Assembly: GCA_002803225.1 (NCBI GenBank)
Contig: NXFV01001387.1
Location: forward strand, 25,154-89,153
Source of the DNA: Gamarada debralockiae
Taxonomy: Eukaryota > Ascomycota > Leotiomycetes > Helotiales > Hyphodiscaceae
Direction: 5' to 3'
Length of the DNA: 64,000 nt
Below, piece after piece: positions 1-10,619 of this stretch. Numbering within the stretch: the first letter of the stretch is position 1; the number at the start of each line of letters is the position of its first letter. The position numbers and the translations under genes are program-made. Under the pieces are notes generated by a model that saw nothing but the letters and a program-made list of their open reading frames with translations, ran no database searches and was not told where the DNA came from.

Positions 1-1471
1 AGCCGAACTCCGAAATCACTTTGGGCAATTTGTAAGTGTTCCAGAGGTAGTTCAAGGATGTGCGCAGAGATGTGGGGTCCGAGTAGAGAAAGTATGTAGG
101 ATGGTATCCGTCATTCTATTCAAGTAGGATAAATCTTGTGGAGTAAGCGGTATAAAATCTTGAATTGCCATTTTAAGAACTTCAGGATAGTCCCGACCCA
201 GAGCGAGTGGGCGAAGAAATGTTCCAAGATTGAGCTCATTGACATTGCTGGCTGCTTCTATGTGAGAAGCATTCGTCGGAATCTGAGGAATTCCCGGACT
301 AGAACCCATTTTAATGGAGACTTTGCCGGTGCCTTTGAGCTCGTCTTTATAGAAATGGTAAAAACGCGCGTGAGACTTGATGACATTGTATACTGCCGGA
401 CCACTGACAATGCCTACTTGTGGTTCATTGATTGTAATCCATATGGGCACGCGATCAGCAAAATGAGCCATGATGATCTTGCCGTAGTTCACAAACGCGT
501 CTTGAAAGGTATCGCTTTGGTATCCAGTGTTTTCGTATCCGAAATATGCTCTGTCCGCCAGACCAGAAAAAATTAGCCCCAAAAAGTTGTAGTGGGGGGT
601 CAAAGTGGAGAAGAGTAGCGACTGGCAGCATTCCTTGCTCGAGAACAAAGTTAATGAGGTCGTCATAATGCTGAATACCGTAAGAATTGATGGGAGTGCC
701 AAGCAGCCCAAAAGGCAAAATCCGTGTCCAGGAAATTGAGAACAGGTAGTATTTGACTCCCATGACTGCCAAACGCATAATGTCTTGCTTGTAGAGGTAG
801 TAATTTTCGTTCGTGGCATAATCAAACTGATATTCATCTGCGGGCGCGATGATGGTGGAGTCCGATATTTCGTTGGACGTCGGCGCTCTTCCTTCGTCGG
901 CAACAGCACCTTCGATTTGAACGGCAGAGCTTGCAACCCCAAGGATGAAATCTTCAGGGAACTCATAACAGTCATGAGGTCCAAAGTAGAGAGGAGGTGG
1001 AAGAATGAGTTCGGAAGTTGCGATAGTTGTTGGTGAGACGGTGGTGGAATACATCCCACGGAAGAAGTTCGGGGGCTTTGCATTATCCCAAAGCGCTGAG
1101 AAAGCAGCCTGGCCATAGGGTACTCCAGAGTCAGTAGGTTTAGCTGTGGCATTCGGATACCAATTCCCCCAGGATGTGGTTGACAGTCTGGGGAGCAAAC
1201 TGGAGGCTGAAGCATAAGGAATGGCATAGGTGGTTGTTCCCGTAGCTGTGGCTGCTGTCGGGGTGCGAACGGGTTGAGTCTGGGTGGTGTAGGTAAAAGA
1301 TGTGAAGTGGTAAGATGGAGTGGTGCTATAATTCTGGAAAGAGCTTTTATGGTTCTGAAGAGAGAGGGTAGAATGAGTGCAGTAAGGCCTAGCTAATGGG
1401 CCTTGGGCAGGAACGTAAAGTTGCTGTGCCAAAGTAAGAGCACTGCAACTCAGCAGTACGAAGAAGAGCAT
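1..1471 (-). pseudogene. GH1 family secreted beta-glycosidase, broken and cut by the window edge
   Basis: The protein starts at 1471 with a hydrophobic signal peptide (MLFFVLLSCSALTLAQ), then a Ser/Thr/Pro-rich stretch of about 150 residues, then a GH1 (beta/alpha)8 barrel. Visible GH1 landmarks are the strand block FILGVASSAVQIEG, the acid/base motif WITINEP, and near the edge LWNTYKLPKVISEFG, which carries the presumed nucleophile Glu. The reading frame is lost twice. The first loss is at a run of six A at 567-572 (T6 in the coding sense), where dropping one base restores a continuous barrel. The second is near 105-120, where the frame changes and tens of residues expected between the SYLN and LWNTY blocks are absent. 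No GT..AG intron explains either. The enzyme would hydrolyse terminal beta-glycosides outside the cell. The first lesion could be an assembly error; the second looks like a true deletion. Confidence 0.75.
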
Positions 1472-4400
1472 TTTGACGATTTGTCAAGGTGTTTAAATTG
1501 GACTGTGGGTGTTCCTTTGAAGTATTCTTCCAGGCTCTTATAGACCGCTTGGTCAGTGCCCTGAGGACTGCCGGAATGCGGGGAAAACATGCAGTCATCG
1601 CCATTCTTGGTCGATTCTCATAACTCCTATAGCTTCTTCTCCAGGCTGCTCAGCCCTACTGTCCACCACTCTATAATGCAAAAGAAGGACCGAAAAGTTT
1701 GCGGGCAGCCTCGATATATGTGGACGAAGGGCCATAAGTGTCAAAGTTAGCCCTTCGAGGCCTCTTCTACCCCATAGAGTGGTATCCGAAGAATTCTGAT
1801 TCTTGTTTGATTGGTGCGGAACAAACTCGTACTGTACAGTGGGCTAGTTCGGGTCGGGAGCGGGACCAGAGTTAGCCCCGGCGATTTTCGTGACGCTGAT
1901 CGACGGATGCGAACAAATCGGATCTTAGATTATTTGGTCGAAAAACGACTCCGTTGAAAATACGACGAGAAACGAACTCGTACAATTTCAGAAGAGATAA
2001 ACGACAGAGAGAGCTGAGAGAGAGGTGAAGCCGTAAAGCCGAGTCGGATGGAGTGTGCGTTGCCCAAGCACCTGCCTCTGTAAATTAACTCGGGGGAGAG
2101 CAAATGTGCCATGCATCATTTCGCGAGACTGGATTTCCAACTGTGGGTTCATTCCCCATGGCCTCCCCTATGGTTGGTAGCAACCAGGCAAATGACATCT
2201 GGAGCAGTAATCAAGGATGAATGGGAGACGTTCAAGGCGGCGTGAGCTTTTCTTAGGCAATAGGCATACAAGAATCTCATTGTTTGTCCGAAGTACTAGC
2301 CAAGTGGATCAAGTTTATGCGTAGTGGATGACTTGCGCTTCTCGTCCGCTGTCAATCTTGGCGGTTGAGCGGCTGATTTTAGCCGATGGTTGCCTTGTCG
2401 AACCGAGGCTAGGACGCTAAAAGCAGCTTTTTCTCAATGACTCTCATGTACTCTAATAAGAAAAAATCTTAATCAAGATAACTCAATTCGAGCTTCGAAA
2501 TGCTCAAATGCTCCAATGGCGCAAGCAAGTCACCTCTGCTGCATTTATCAATGAACAGGTACTAATAAATGTAACAGTGGTAGCGCGCGAGGTACGAACG
2601 ATATGTTATCGAAACCAACGAAAATATCACTAACAAATTAAACAGACTTCTATCCTGAAGCTGCAATCTCGAGGCTGTGGGGTAGGCTTTCACCGCTCCA
2701 GACATTTATGGGTCCATGTTACTAACGGCTGTGAAGTTCGAGTCCCACTTGGAGTGCTTCAATATCCTTATTTATTTCTTTTTTTCTTTTCGGTTGATAT
2801 ATTTTGCAAAGTTTTTTTTGCCTAGCTCGTTTTTCTGCTATGCTCGCCTAAATTTTGGGGGGCAGTTTCTCATCGTTGTGGCCCGTCCCGTGCTGGCGTC
2901 GATCCTCCTCTTGCCTTAGACTTATCTTTTTCCGCTACCTTACCTGGCCCAGGCAGAACCTCCTAACTGCTGAATTCAATTTTACTTGTTACTGTCCTTA
3001 AATTGTGGTTTGCAGTGATGAGCAATTGTTGTTCAGAATATGGGAATCTAATTGCAACCCCGGAAGTGACGGAAGAAATGGTAAAAGGAGGGATCTTGGA
3101 GCTGGAGCGCACCCGAAGCTCCCTGGCGGAATCTGCAAGTTATGGTTACGAATTCTGTCGAGCACTTCCAGCATTCGACATGCGTGCAGAATGGGCCAGA
3201 TCTCCTTTTGAAGGTCGAAGAAGTACTATAATGGACGAGATGATCTGGAAGACAGATCCTGAGGAAAGAGTACGAGTTCCTTCTTGATCGGACTCGCACA
3301 TGATCCATCCTTGTAAGAATGCCTGACTACGTCTTCGCCGGTACTTTGGTCCCAGAACATGGAGAAATAGATCACAACTGGGGGCTGTAACTTAAGGTAT
3401 ACTTTGGAGCGGGGAAGGAAGGTCCCCGTATTACTTACTCGGCCATGCTGTGACACCACAGTATCTCCTAGACCTACCAATCACTTCGACGTGATTAAGA
3501 TTTCCTGATAGCGCATCGTTCGTGGCTCCTGTATTAATTAGAGCTCAAGATATTTCTTTGACCGGATAAATACTTCCTATTGATCTAACTACTATTGAGT
3601 TTAGATATAGAAGGAAGGAGTCAATAAAACAGTCGCTAGCGAAACTGCTGGGATATTTGCCAGATTCCGAGCAGGCATGTTAATCCAACCTAACCAAATC
3701 TAGGCAAGCGCAAGATATCTCTTTATATCTCTTGTAACTTAGAATGTAATTTGGCGATTAAATCTAATTCGCTAACGCTGCCATATCCTCTACCTTCTAG
3801 AAGTAGTAGTCGATGAGGTCCAAATCAGGTCCAAATCGGTCTCTCTAAGTGAATTCTCAATCTGCATCTTGTTCCCGTTATGGAAAGCACAAATGGGCAA
3901 ATCAGATTTGGCCTACGGTTATTGCAACCTCCTCGCAGAATATCTAAGTCGACTTTCCTGTAAGATGGAGAAAAATAACATTCATCCATTGCGCAAAGAT
4001 GATCGTCTAGCGACCAATTGCTGAAACTGTCAGCCTTGTAAAATATCCCTGAAGGAAGAGGCGGGGTATGGGAAGCGCCACGGCCGAAGAGGCACAGCCG
4101 GGGAAGGGGAAAAGTAGTAGCCTGACATTTAACCTTTCCACTTCGTAAATCCACCTGCAATTTAGCTTTCTGCCAAGTTTGCGGCGCTTAGCCACTTCGC
4201 ATCCTGACTAAAATCCTTCCACGACTAGACTATTTGTGGAGGAGACTGCACACGTTCAGTGTCTCGCTTATCGACCTATACGCCACAACTCGGCATATCT
4301 GACTGTCGAATCTGGAGAGTTGTCTGACAATTAAGCATAAGCAAAATAGATCGACGGAGATGTCACGGCCGTCATTGTCGTAGGAATATGCAGGTATTTG

Positions 4401-4577
4401 GTGGGATTAACCTAGAAATAGTTTGTTGTGTTGTTTTCTTTCTCAATAAATTGAATGCTTAGGCCATTGCGAAGAGCTTCTCTCTCCACACAATCAATAC
4501 GACCCACAAGCAAGTCCCGCTCAAATCACTTTCACCAAATCCAAACTCATCGCACTTTCTCCTCCAAAAATTTCAAA
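1472..4577. other. Gene-free stretch, 3.1 kb
   Basis: Only short open frames occur here (under about 110 codons) and none has a recognisable motif or good coding character. 3500-3800 is AT-rich and may be old transposon sequence. The last part is the promoter and leader of the small secreted protein gene that follows. I see no RNA gene. Confidence 0.5.
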
Positions 4578-4645
4578 ATGCAATTCCTTTCTACTCTAAG
4601 CTTCGTCCTCGGAGCCATCTCTACTATCTCCGCTGCCCCAACATC

Positions 4646-4653
4646 CTCGGCAA
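4646..4653 (+). repeat. Left 8-bp target-site duplication (CTCGGCAA)
   Basis: CTCGGCAA directly precedes the element end TAGGGCTCCGAT. The identical eight bases follow the element at 5533-5540. An 8-bp duplication is characteristic of the hAT superfamily. Confidence 0.9.
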
Positions 4654-5532
4654 TAGGGCTCCGATCGAATTCGATCCAATCGAATCAACTACGATTCGAA
4701 ACCGTACGAATCGAATCTTATAGTCTTAAATTCGTACCGTATACGAATAGTATATTATTCGTAAAATTCGATTCGAACCGTAAAGGGGATCACATGATGC
4801 GAGCTAAGTCTATTAGAGTTAATAAATACGTGAAATATGACTAAGCTCGTAATATTTCCCTCTAGGCGTAATCCCTTGATATCCTACTTGTTATATCACT
4901 GACTGCATTTTATCAACCATAATGATATTTATCACTATTATTCAACAAATCAATAGCTTTTTGCTTCTAGTTGATAAAGCTACGTTCAAAATGCCTCCCA
5001 ACGCATCAACAAGGTCGCTTAGACGACGTCGCAGCCCAGGTGCGGATAGCCAGCAGCACGCGAATTTCTCGCTATCCCTGCGTCAGAGGTTGATTGTGAG
5101 AGGCTTTTTAGTGAAAGACGAGATCTCCTAGGAGTTCGACGATACGCTATGAGCGGAGAGACAATGAGAACAATGATATTATTAAAGGGAGTGTTGAGTT
5201 CAAAGAGAGCGTTGGAAAAGGCGGAAAAATCGACTACAAAGGGTCCAAATGCTTCATATATACTGCAGAGACGAAATCAATAGCTAGTTTCTATACAAAT
5301 TGACGAATTTCATCACATTCAAGTCATTTACTTCGATATTTTTATATTGCGGACGCTATAGTGGTCAATTCCCTATATTTTACCTACGAACCGTACGAAT
5401 CTGTACGAATTTAGGTCTGAAATTGGATTCGTACAGTTACGAACTTACGAATCTAGATCTACGATTCGATCGGATTCGATTCGTATACGAATTCGAATAG
5501 TTCGAAAATTCGTGATTCGAATCGGAGCTCTA
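4654..5532 (+). mobile_element. hAT-superfamily DNA transposon, internally deleted (879 bp)
   Basis: The element is bounded by a perfect 8-bp direct repeat, CTCGGCAA. Its short terminal inverted repeats match at 11 of 12 bases: TAGGGCTCCGAT at the left, and TAGAGCTCCGAT read inward from the right. Both ends carry dense subterminal copies of TTCGAA/TACGAAT-like words, as expected of transposase-binding arrays. The centre holds a short, recognisable piece of the transposase C terminus (5050-5190) but no full open frame. It is therefore a non-autonomous deletion derivative of a larger hAT element. It interrupts the small secreted protein gene. The exact target duplication and exact host frame imply a fairly recent insertion. 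Confidence 0.88.
5050..5190 (+). pseudogene. hAT transposase C-terminal dimerisation domain, fragment
   Basis: In one frame the translation gives REFLAIPASEVDCERLFSE followed by RRDLLGVRRYAMSGETM. This is the signature of the hAT C-terminal dimerisation region (a small-residue/Glu/Cys-Glu-Arg-Leu-Phe-Ser block, then an Arg-rich block and a helix). A stop precedes the fragment and another follows the LLKG end. The RNase-H-like catalytic part and BED finger are not present inside the 879-bp element, so this copy could only move with help from an autonomous relative. Confidence 0.8.
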
Positions 5533-5540
5533 CTCGGCAA
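5533..5540 (+). repeat. Right 8-bp target-site duplication (CTCGGCAA)
   Basis: Identical to 4646-4653. It marks the right boundary of the hAT element and the point where the host coding frame resumes. Confidence 0.9.
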
Positions 5541-5951
5541 CCGACCTCGAAGCCCGCCAAACAGGACCATATTGCATCTTATTGTACGATTGGCAAGGAG
5601 TATGCACCATGGGTGGCGGTAATGGATACTGTACTCCTACTCAGATGATCCTCCCGGGTCCGATGGAGGTTACGGAGTGCAGCCCTGGGATTGATTCAGT
5701 AAGTTTGTCCCCTTTTTCTTTCTTTTTTCTTTTTTTCTTTTTTTTTTTTTTGGTTCAGTTTTTATAAAGTTAGATAGAAAGAAGCCTTTGAGATGTTAGT
5801 TCAAGTGCTGACTTACTGAACAGTGCCAAACTGAGGGAGCTCCGTGTGGGTTTTTTGGCGAGCCATATCCTGGTGCTTTGTGCAACCCTGCCAACGTTGA
5901 CCTTGGGTGTATTTCGGGTTAGTTTTGATTGAGGATTCTGGGAATTGGACA

Positions 5952-6636
5952 TGTTGCATGGTAACCATCAATGCGAGGGTTTCATCAATTAGACGTCCAG
6001 TTGGTCAATTATACTATTTAAATCACCAATCAACGTTTTCCGAAATCAACTATGGAATTCACAATACTCTATTGTACTGATAAAACAAGCGTTTCTCGAG
6101 GCGTTATTAAAACAATACTCTACTCATTACGCCTAGACCATCAGAACTATTAAAAGCATTAAAAGTCCGGAAAATCTCTACCCTATAATTATATCACTAC
6201 CCCTTTCCTAATCCTCTATAGCGTGTAGCTCTTCTATAGCTCCCCTTACTAGAAGGTCTCCTACCTCTACTAGCTGCAGTTCTGGCTAGAAGAAATCAAG
6301 GGTAGGGCAGTGCGGGGTCAGGTGCAAGATCACTACTTTCATGACTACTGCGTTAGTCAAAGCCCAAATAATGAATATACCGATTTGGTGAAGAGTTCCT
6401 ATTAATTATGAACTGCTATTAGGGAAGAAATAATGTCAATGAAGTAAAAAATCAAGGAAGTCAGGTCCTGGTCAATAGCGGCAGTGACCCCTCCTAGCCG
6501 CCCTTGCGCAGGCTTACGATTCCCATAGAGATCGACGAACACAACAGTCTAATTCGGAAAACATTTGATTGGTCAATTAGATACCTAATTGACCTGTAAA
6601 ATAGTGTAACTGACGAAACCTGGTTACCATACAACA
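5952..6636. mobile_element. MITE/foldback-like element with long imperfect inverted repeats (about 685 bp)
   Basis: The left end TGTTGCATGGTAACCA and the inverted right end TGTTGTATGGTAACCA differ by one base. Similarity continues inward for roughly 100 bp through GGTTTCRTCARTTA, a CAATTA-rich part and TGTTTTCCGAA-like words, with small gaps. The centre is AT-rich and codes for nothing recognisable. No clear target duplication is seen (at most CA on each side), so the superfamily is unknown. It begins 29 bp downstream of the stop codon of the hAT-broken gene. Confidence 0.6.
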
Positions 6637-7843
6637 CATCAAGCAGTTGACAAAGTTGGAATAGTTAAGAAACATGACGACAAAACGACTTCACCATCAC
6701 ATATAGCTGCCACAAGAAGCATCCTCCACTTCTAGACGGCCTGCATTTTGTGATCCCCAGCACAGAGTGAGTGAACGCCATCACCAATTGCATGTATGCT
6801 ATTGAGAAGAAGGACTGCATGAAAGCAAGGAAAAGAGGAGTCTAGCCTCAAAGCTCGGCCTATATGAGATGAAAATGAGGATAAGCTGGTCCAGATGTCT
6901 CAATCTGAGCTTCAAGTAGTCAATAGCCAGACCTTCCAAACTCAAGGAGTCAGAGATGGAGATCAGATACAGATTAACCGCTCACTATCAGTATCCTGGT
7001 GAGGCTGAATCGCTTCAAGGCCTGGACGAGATTGGAGACTGTATGAGAAGAGCGTGTGAAGTCGAAGTGGAGAAAGGCCCGTTCAGGATACGAACCATGT
7101 GGTGCCTAGTTGAGACGTCGTGGATATTAAGTAAGTACGACGCCTTACCCTAACAAGACGGCAGATGAAACTTTTTGGGGTAATTGTGGGGCTCATTAAA
7201 ATTGCTTGTCGTTGCCTGTTTTCCACGCTAGTGAAGCCCGAAACTCCAGAGAGAGTATAAATGCCGCTGGCGATAAATGGTGGCTTGGGCTGAACGCGAA
7301 TCTTCCAGCCATGCGAATGGCGTTTTGCTTGTCTTGAATTCGCATAATACAAGCCAATCAATTACCCTTACCCCTTTTCACACCGTTTAGATGCATGTTA
7401 GCACGCCTCGTGTCACCATCCGCTCCCCAGCACTGACCTTGATCTGACGTGAGCATGATGGTAACACAGCAGCAGCTTCGAAAGATTTTCCTGGAAGTCA
7501 TTGGCCAGGACGAATCCAAATATAAAAATTCCAGGGTAGAATGGTGAGAAGCCCGTGTTGGAGGCGGCTTACCACAATCAATAGAGCAAATTGTACTAGA
7601 TATGAACTGACTGCCCTTCAGCCCCGCGCCCCACATTCCGAAACGGGCTGACTTCAATGGAAATAGCGGCATAGGCGCCAGGAGCTCTCCAATTGCCAGC
7701 GCCCTTATATCTGCGACGGGTGTCTCTCCCCATTGCTTTATTTCTGTCATTATCAAAGACGTTCTCCAAATCTCCTCTTTCAAATCCGCTACTCCAGGTT
7801 TTCCACCGGATCTGCTGGGCTGTCTGCTGTGCTCTTTGCCATT
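6637..7843. other. Intergenic region upstream of the low-complexity protein gene
   Basis: No convincing gene. Short frames occur on both strands at 6956-7153, 7083-7361 and 7358-7783, without motifs. The last few hundred bases are pyrimidine-rich (for example CTCTCCCC.. and TCTCC..), as is common in fungal promoters and leaders. The frame of the next gene stays open back to 7733 but the context favours the ATG at 7844. Confidence 0.45.
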
Positions 7844-9820
7844 ATGGCTACCGCCGCAACTCCTCTTGTTCCCACTTCCTCCACTCCGGTGAATTTGAAG
7901 AAAGAAGATACTCCAGCTGTCAAAGTGAGTGAGATTAAGCAGACTGCTGGTGCGCCTCCTGGATTCAAGCTTGTAAAAGTAAAGAAACCGGATGGCACGG
8001 TTGTCACCGTAAAGCGACCAATTGTTCCCGCGCCCAAGACTACACCAGCGACTGGCACTATACCTTCCACTGTGCCAAAATCCGCGTCAACACCTAAGCC
8101 GACGCAAACCCCACCATCTTCCAAGTCAATCCCGCAACCTTCTTCAGCTCCCACTATTCCGACTGTCGCGAAAAGCCCGGTATCTGATGCTCCCAAGGCA
8201 GCTGCGTCATACCCGCCAAATAATGTGACCACTCCTGTGTCCAATAGTGCTCCAAAATCTGCTCCACAGTCCACTCCCGTTGCTCCGGTCGTTTCTCAGC
8301 GAAAAGAGATAACTTCTGAAGCACCTGGTTCTGTTTTGCCAAAGGCATCTGCCCCGACACCTGCTGCAATTGAGTCGAAATCGGCTCCAGTGCCACCCAC
8401 AACCAGTGCGCCAGTAAAGAAGAAGTGGTATAGCGGGATCAGCAAGGGCATGTCGAACCTGACCGTTGATAAAATTGCCTCAGCTCTTGAATCCATAGAT
8501 CAAGCAACTACTCGAATCGACGTAGCTTTGACCGGAAAGCCGATACCACCAAAGAAAACCGCGACTTCTGCAACAGCTCTTACAGTACCCGCATCAAATC
8601 CAGTTGCGAAGACAACTCCTATGGCTGCATCCAGTCCTGGGGGCTCAAAAGGAGCACCAGCCACCACTCATACCGCTGTCCAACAGTCACAAACAGCTCC
8701 TGTAGCTACATCCAGTCCTGGGGGCTCAAAAGGAGCACCAGCCACCACTCATACCGCTGCCCCACAGTCACAAACATCTTCTGTGGCTACATCCGGTCCT
8801 GGAGGCTCAAAAGGAGCACCAGCCACCACTCATACTACTGTCAAACAGTCGCAAACAGCTCCTGTGGCTCCATCAGGTCCTGGAGGCTCAAAAGGAGCAC
8901 CAGCCACCACTCCTACTACTGTCCAACAGTCACAAACAGCTCCTGCACGCACTACCCCGGGGCCTTCACACACCACCAGTACCGCTGTACATGCCACTCA
9001 AAAGCGGTCTCAAGGGCATGCTTCCGCAACCAGATCGATTGCAGATGCACCACCTCCTGCTCAGCAGAGTCATTATCGGAATCCGAACTCAGCTCCTTAT
9101 GATCCTGTACAAGCACATCATCAAAATAACGCAACTCGAGATGACTCTAGCAAAAACTACAGCGGACTCGCAGAAGGGGCTCTAGGTGGTGCAGTGCTTG
9201 GTGTTGGTGGCGACATGGCATACAAGGAGTACGAGGAGTATGAGTCAGGTGACGAAGTGGTCGAGGGAGGTTCGGAAGCTGGAGATGTACTAGAAGACAT
9301 GCTTGAAGCTGCAGATGCCCAGAATGAAGTCTATGAAGACTACAATCCTGGAGAAGACGAAGTCGTCGTCTATGACGTTAGTGTGACCGGCTCTCAGGCA
9401 GCTGCTCCAGCCGAGGATGAGGTCTATGAAGTCTACAATCCTGAAGAAGACGAAGTCGTCGCCGATGATATTAGCGTTACTGGCTCTCAGACTGTTGCTC
9501 TAGCCGAGGAACTTGAGGACGGGAACGAGTCTGATGGGGCTGTGGAAGAGTACGACCCAGAACATGATGAACTTGTTGAAGACGGAGGGTCAGAAGCCGC
9601 AGAGCCTGTCGACGCTAATGCTGAACCGGCTGCGGAGGACGCTCAATCTGATCTGGGCCAACCAGATGAGCCTGAAGCTGAGCCAGCTGTGGAGTACGCT
9701 CAGTCTGATCCCGGCCAGCCTGAAGAGCCAGAGCATGAGAAAGATCAGAACGATGATGTGGATGTCACTCATGATGTGAGCGACGACGGCCAGAATGATG
9801 TGGACGATGATGATGACTGA
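7844..9820 (+). CDS. Low-complexity Pro/Ser/Ala-rich protein with acidic tail (658 aa)
   Basis: Single exon. I choose the ATG at 7844 (MATAATPLVP) because the 37 upstream in-frame residues look like translated leader. Residues 40-65 contain GFKLVKVKKPDGTVVTVKRP, a short basic motif of a kind I have seen in other ascomycete proteins. Residues 65-260 are Pro/Ser/Thr/Ala-rich and disordered. Four 27-residue repeats (SSPGGSKGAPATTHT...) follow at about residues 263-370. Next come a short glycine-rich block (LAEGALGGAVLGVGG) and a long Glu/Asp-rich tail with two copies of a YNPxEDEVV..D.SVTGSQ unit. There is no signal peptide, membrane segment or known enzyme domain. Localisation and role are unknown; composition suggests a scaffold, surface-coat or nuclear disordered protein. 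The reading frame is intact over 2 kb, so the gene is probably real. Confidence 0.7.
   Translation: MATAATPLVPTSSTPVNLKKEDTPAVKVSEIKQTAGAPPGFKLVKVKKPDGTVVTVKRPIVPAPKTTPATGTIPSTVPKSASTPKPTQTPPSSKSIPQPSSAPTIPTVAKSPVSDAPKAAASYPPNNVTTPVSNSAPKSAPQSTPVAPVVSQRKEITSEAPGSVLPKASAPTPAAIESKSAPVPPTTSAPVKKKWYSGISKGMSNLTVDKIASALESIDQATTRIDVALTGKPIPPKKTATSATALTVPASNPVAKTTPMAASSPGGSKGAPATTHTAVQQSQTAPVATSSPGGSKGAPATTHTAAPQSQTSSVATSGPGGSKGAPATTHTTVKQSQTAPVAPSGPGGSKGAPATTPTTVQQSQTAPARTTPGPSHTTSTAVHATQKRSQGHASATRSIADAPPPAQQSHYRNPNSAPYDPVQAHHQNNATRDDSSKNYSGLAEGALGGAVLGVGGDMAYKEYEEYESGDEVVEGGSEAGDVLEDMLEAADAQNEVYEDYNPGEDEVVVYDVSVTGSQAAAPAEDEVYEVYNPEEDEVVADDISVTGSQTVALAEELEDGNESDGAVEEYDPEHDELVEDGGSEAAEPVDANAEPAAEDAQSDLGQPDEPEAEPAVEYAQSDPGQPEEPEHEKDQNDDVDVTHDVSDDGQNDVDDDDD
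8630..8953 (+). repeat. Four tandem 81-bp coding repeats
   Basis: Units start at 8630, 8711, 8792 and 8873. Each encodes 27 residues beginning S(S/G)PGGSKGAPATT and ending QSQTxPVAx. Copies differ by scattered substitutions and keep the frame, so copy-number change would not disrupt the protein. Confidence 0.9.
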
Positions 9821-10619
9821 GTAGGGTCTTTGCTGAGATAATGTACACCGTCCAAGGTTTTTAGAGTTGGTTTTATCAATCGTGCTGTTTCCATACCCAC
9901 AGAACTTTCCAAAAATAGCTTCCTGTGACTTGACACTCTGACACTAGCATCACGGTTCTTTCCCCACCCCTTGAGTACGAGACCATCTGAAAAAATATAA
10001 CTCCAAATCGTTCTCGAAATCAACAGAGATCGAAATTCGTCTCTTGGGTATTTTGCCGCTTTAACCAAGATGTAGGTACTTGAATAATACCGACCCGCTG
10101 GTATATTCCCCGTAGACGGCTTTTGTTAGTGGTAGGGGGCCAGTTTTCGAAATCCTCTATAAGAGGGGTGTCTCACCCACCCTCACGCAAGTTCCCGGAC
10201 GACACGTACGATATGATGTTTTTCATGTCAATCTCGAAAAGACCGATGGCCGGAATACAAGTGACCTCTTTCTCAAGATCGTTGCCTAGAAAAGGGGCTT
10301 TGAAACGTTTTGGGCGAGATCTAAGATTCCGGTGCGTCACAGGCGAAGCTGACATGGATGTTCTTGACCAAAATCCCCGGTTTCAAGATAATAGCTCTCC
10401 AAAATCGATTCCTTGCATCCTTCACGTGTTGAAGTTTCCCAGCGATGGAACCCAATATCTATGGCTGGATAAACATACGTATTTTGAGAATTCTCTCCAC
10501 TTTCTTCCGATTCGAACGCCACTCGTGTACAGAAACTGTCTGGACGGTGTGCGCGGGCATGTTCTCCTCGTTGAACAGTAGGTCAGAAGCGTGATTTTGT
10601 TGAACAGTATATCCCCAAG
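9821..10619. other. Intergenic region between the acidic protein gene and the HET relic
   Basis: A 153-codon frame on the + strand (10123-10581) has no recognised motif. The minus strand may hold the extreme, unrecognisable C-terminal end of the decayed HET gene, but I cannot support that from motifs. Confidence 0.4.

Larger units (their letters stand above)
4578..5922 (+). pseudogene. Small secreted cysteine-rich protein (effector-like), split by a hAT insertion
   Basis: The ATG at 4578 opens a clear signal peptide (MQFLSTLSFVLGAISTISAA). After 25 codons the frame enters a transposon at 4654 and leaves it at 5532. If the element and one copy of its target duplication are ignored, the frame continues exactly: 76 nt before and 158 nt after add up to whole codons. 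It then gives a DLEARQ segment (a possible pro-region cleavage site) followed by a compact mature part with eight cysteines. A 125-nt intron with GTAAGT donor and CAG acceptor lies at 5699-5823, and the last exon ends at TAG 5920-5922. The uninterrupted protein would have about 110 residues. Size, signal peptide and paired cysteines fit a fungal apoplastic effector or structural secreted protein, but no family is recognised. As it stands the gene is disrupted, because the element brings stops and its own sequence into the frame. Confidence 0.8.

Noticed and set aside
136..576. 146-codon plus-strand frame over the GH1 gene
   Set aside because: Antisense shadow of a clear GH1 sequence, with no motif of its own.
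541..600. Intron to explain the frame change in the GH1 gene
   Set aside because: No GT..AG pair of usable length spans it; a one-base change in the A6 run explains the text better.
2694..2760. Possible tRNA: a GTTCGAGTCCC T-loop-like word with flanking GCTCCAG / TTGGAGT that can pair
   Set aside because: Only about 61 bases lie between the arms, and no D arm or anticodon arm fits, so no cloverleaf can be drawn.
3003..3480. Overlapping short frames as a possible small gene
   Set aside because: No frame has a motif, splice signals or consistent coding character.
7733..7843. Upstream start for the low-complexity protein
   Set aside because: The extra 37 residues have leader-like composition and the ATG at 7844 fits the protein start better.
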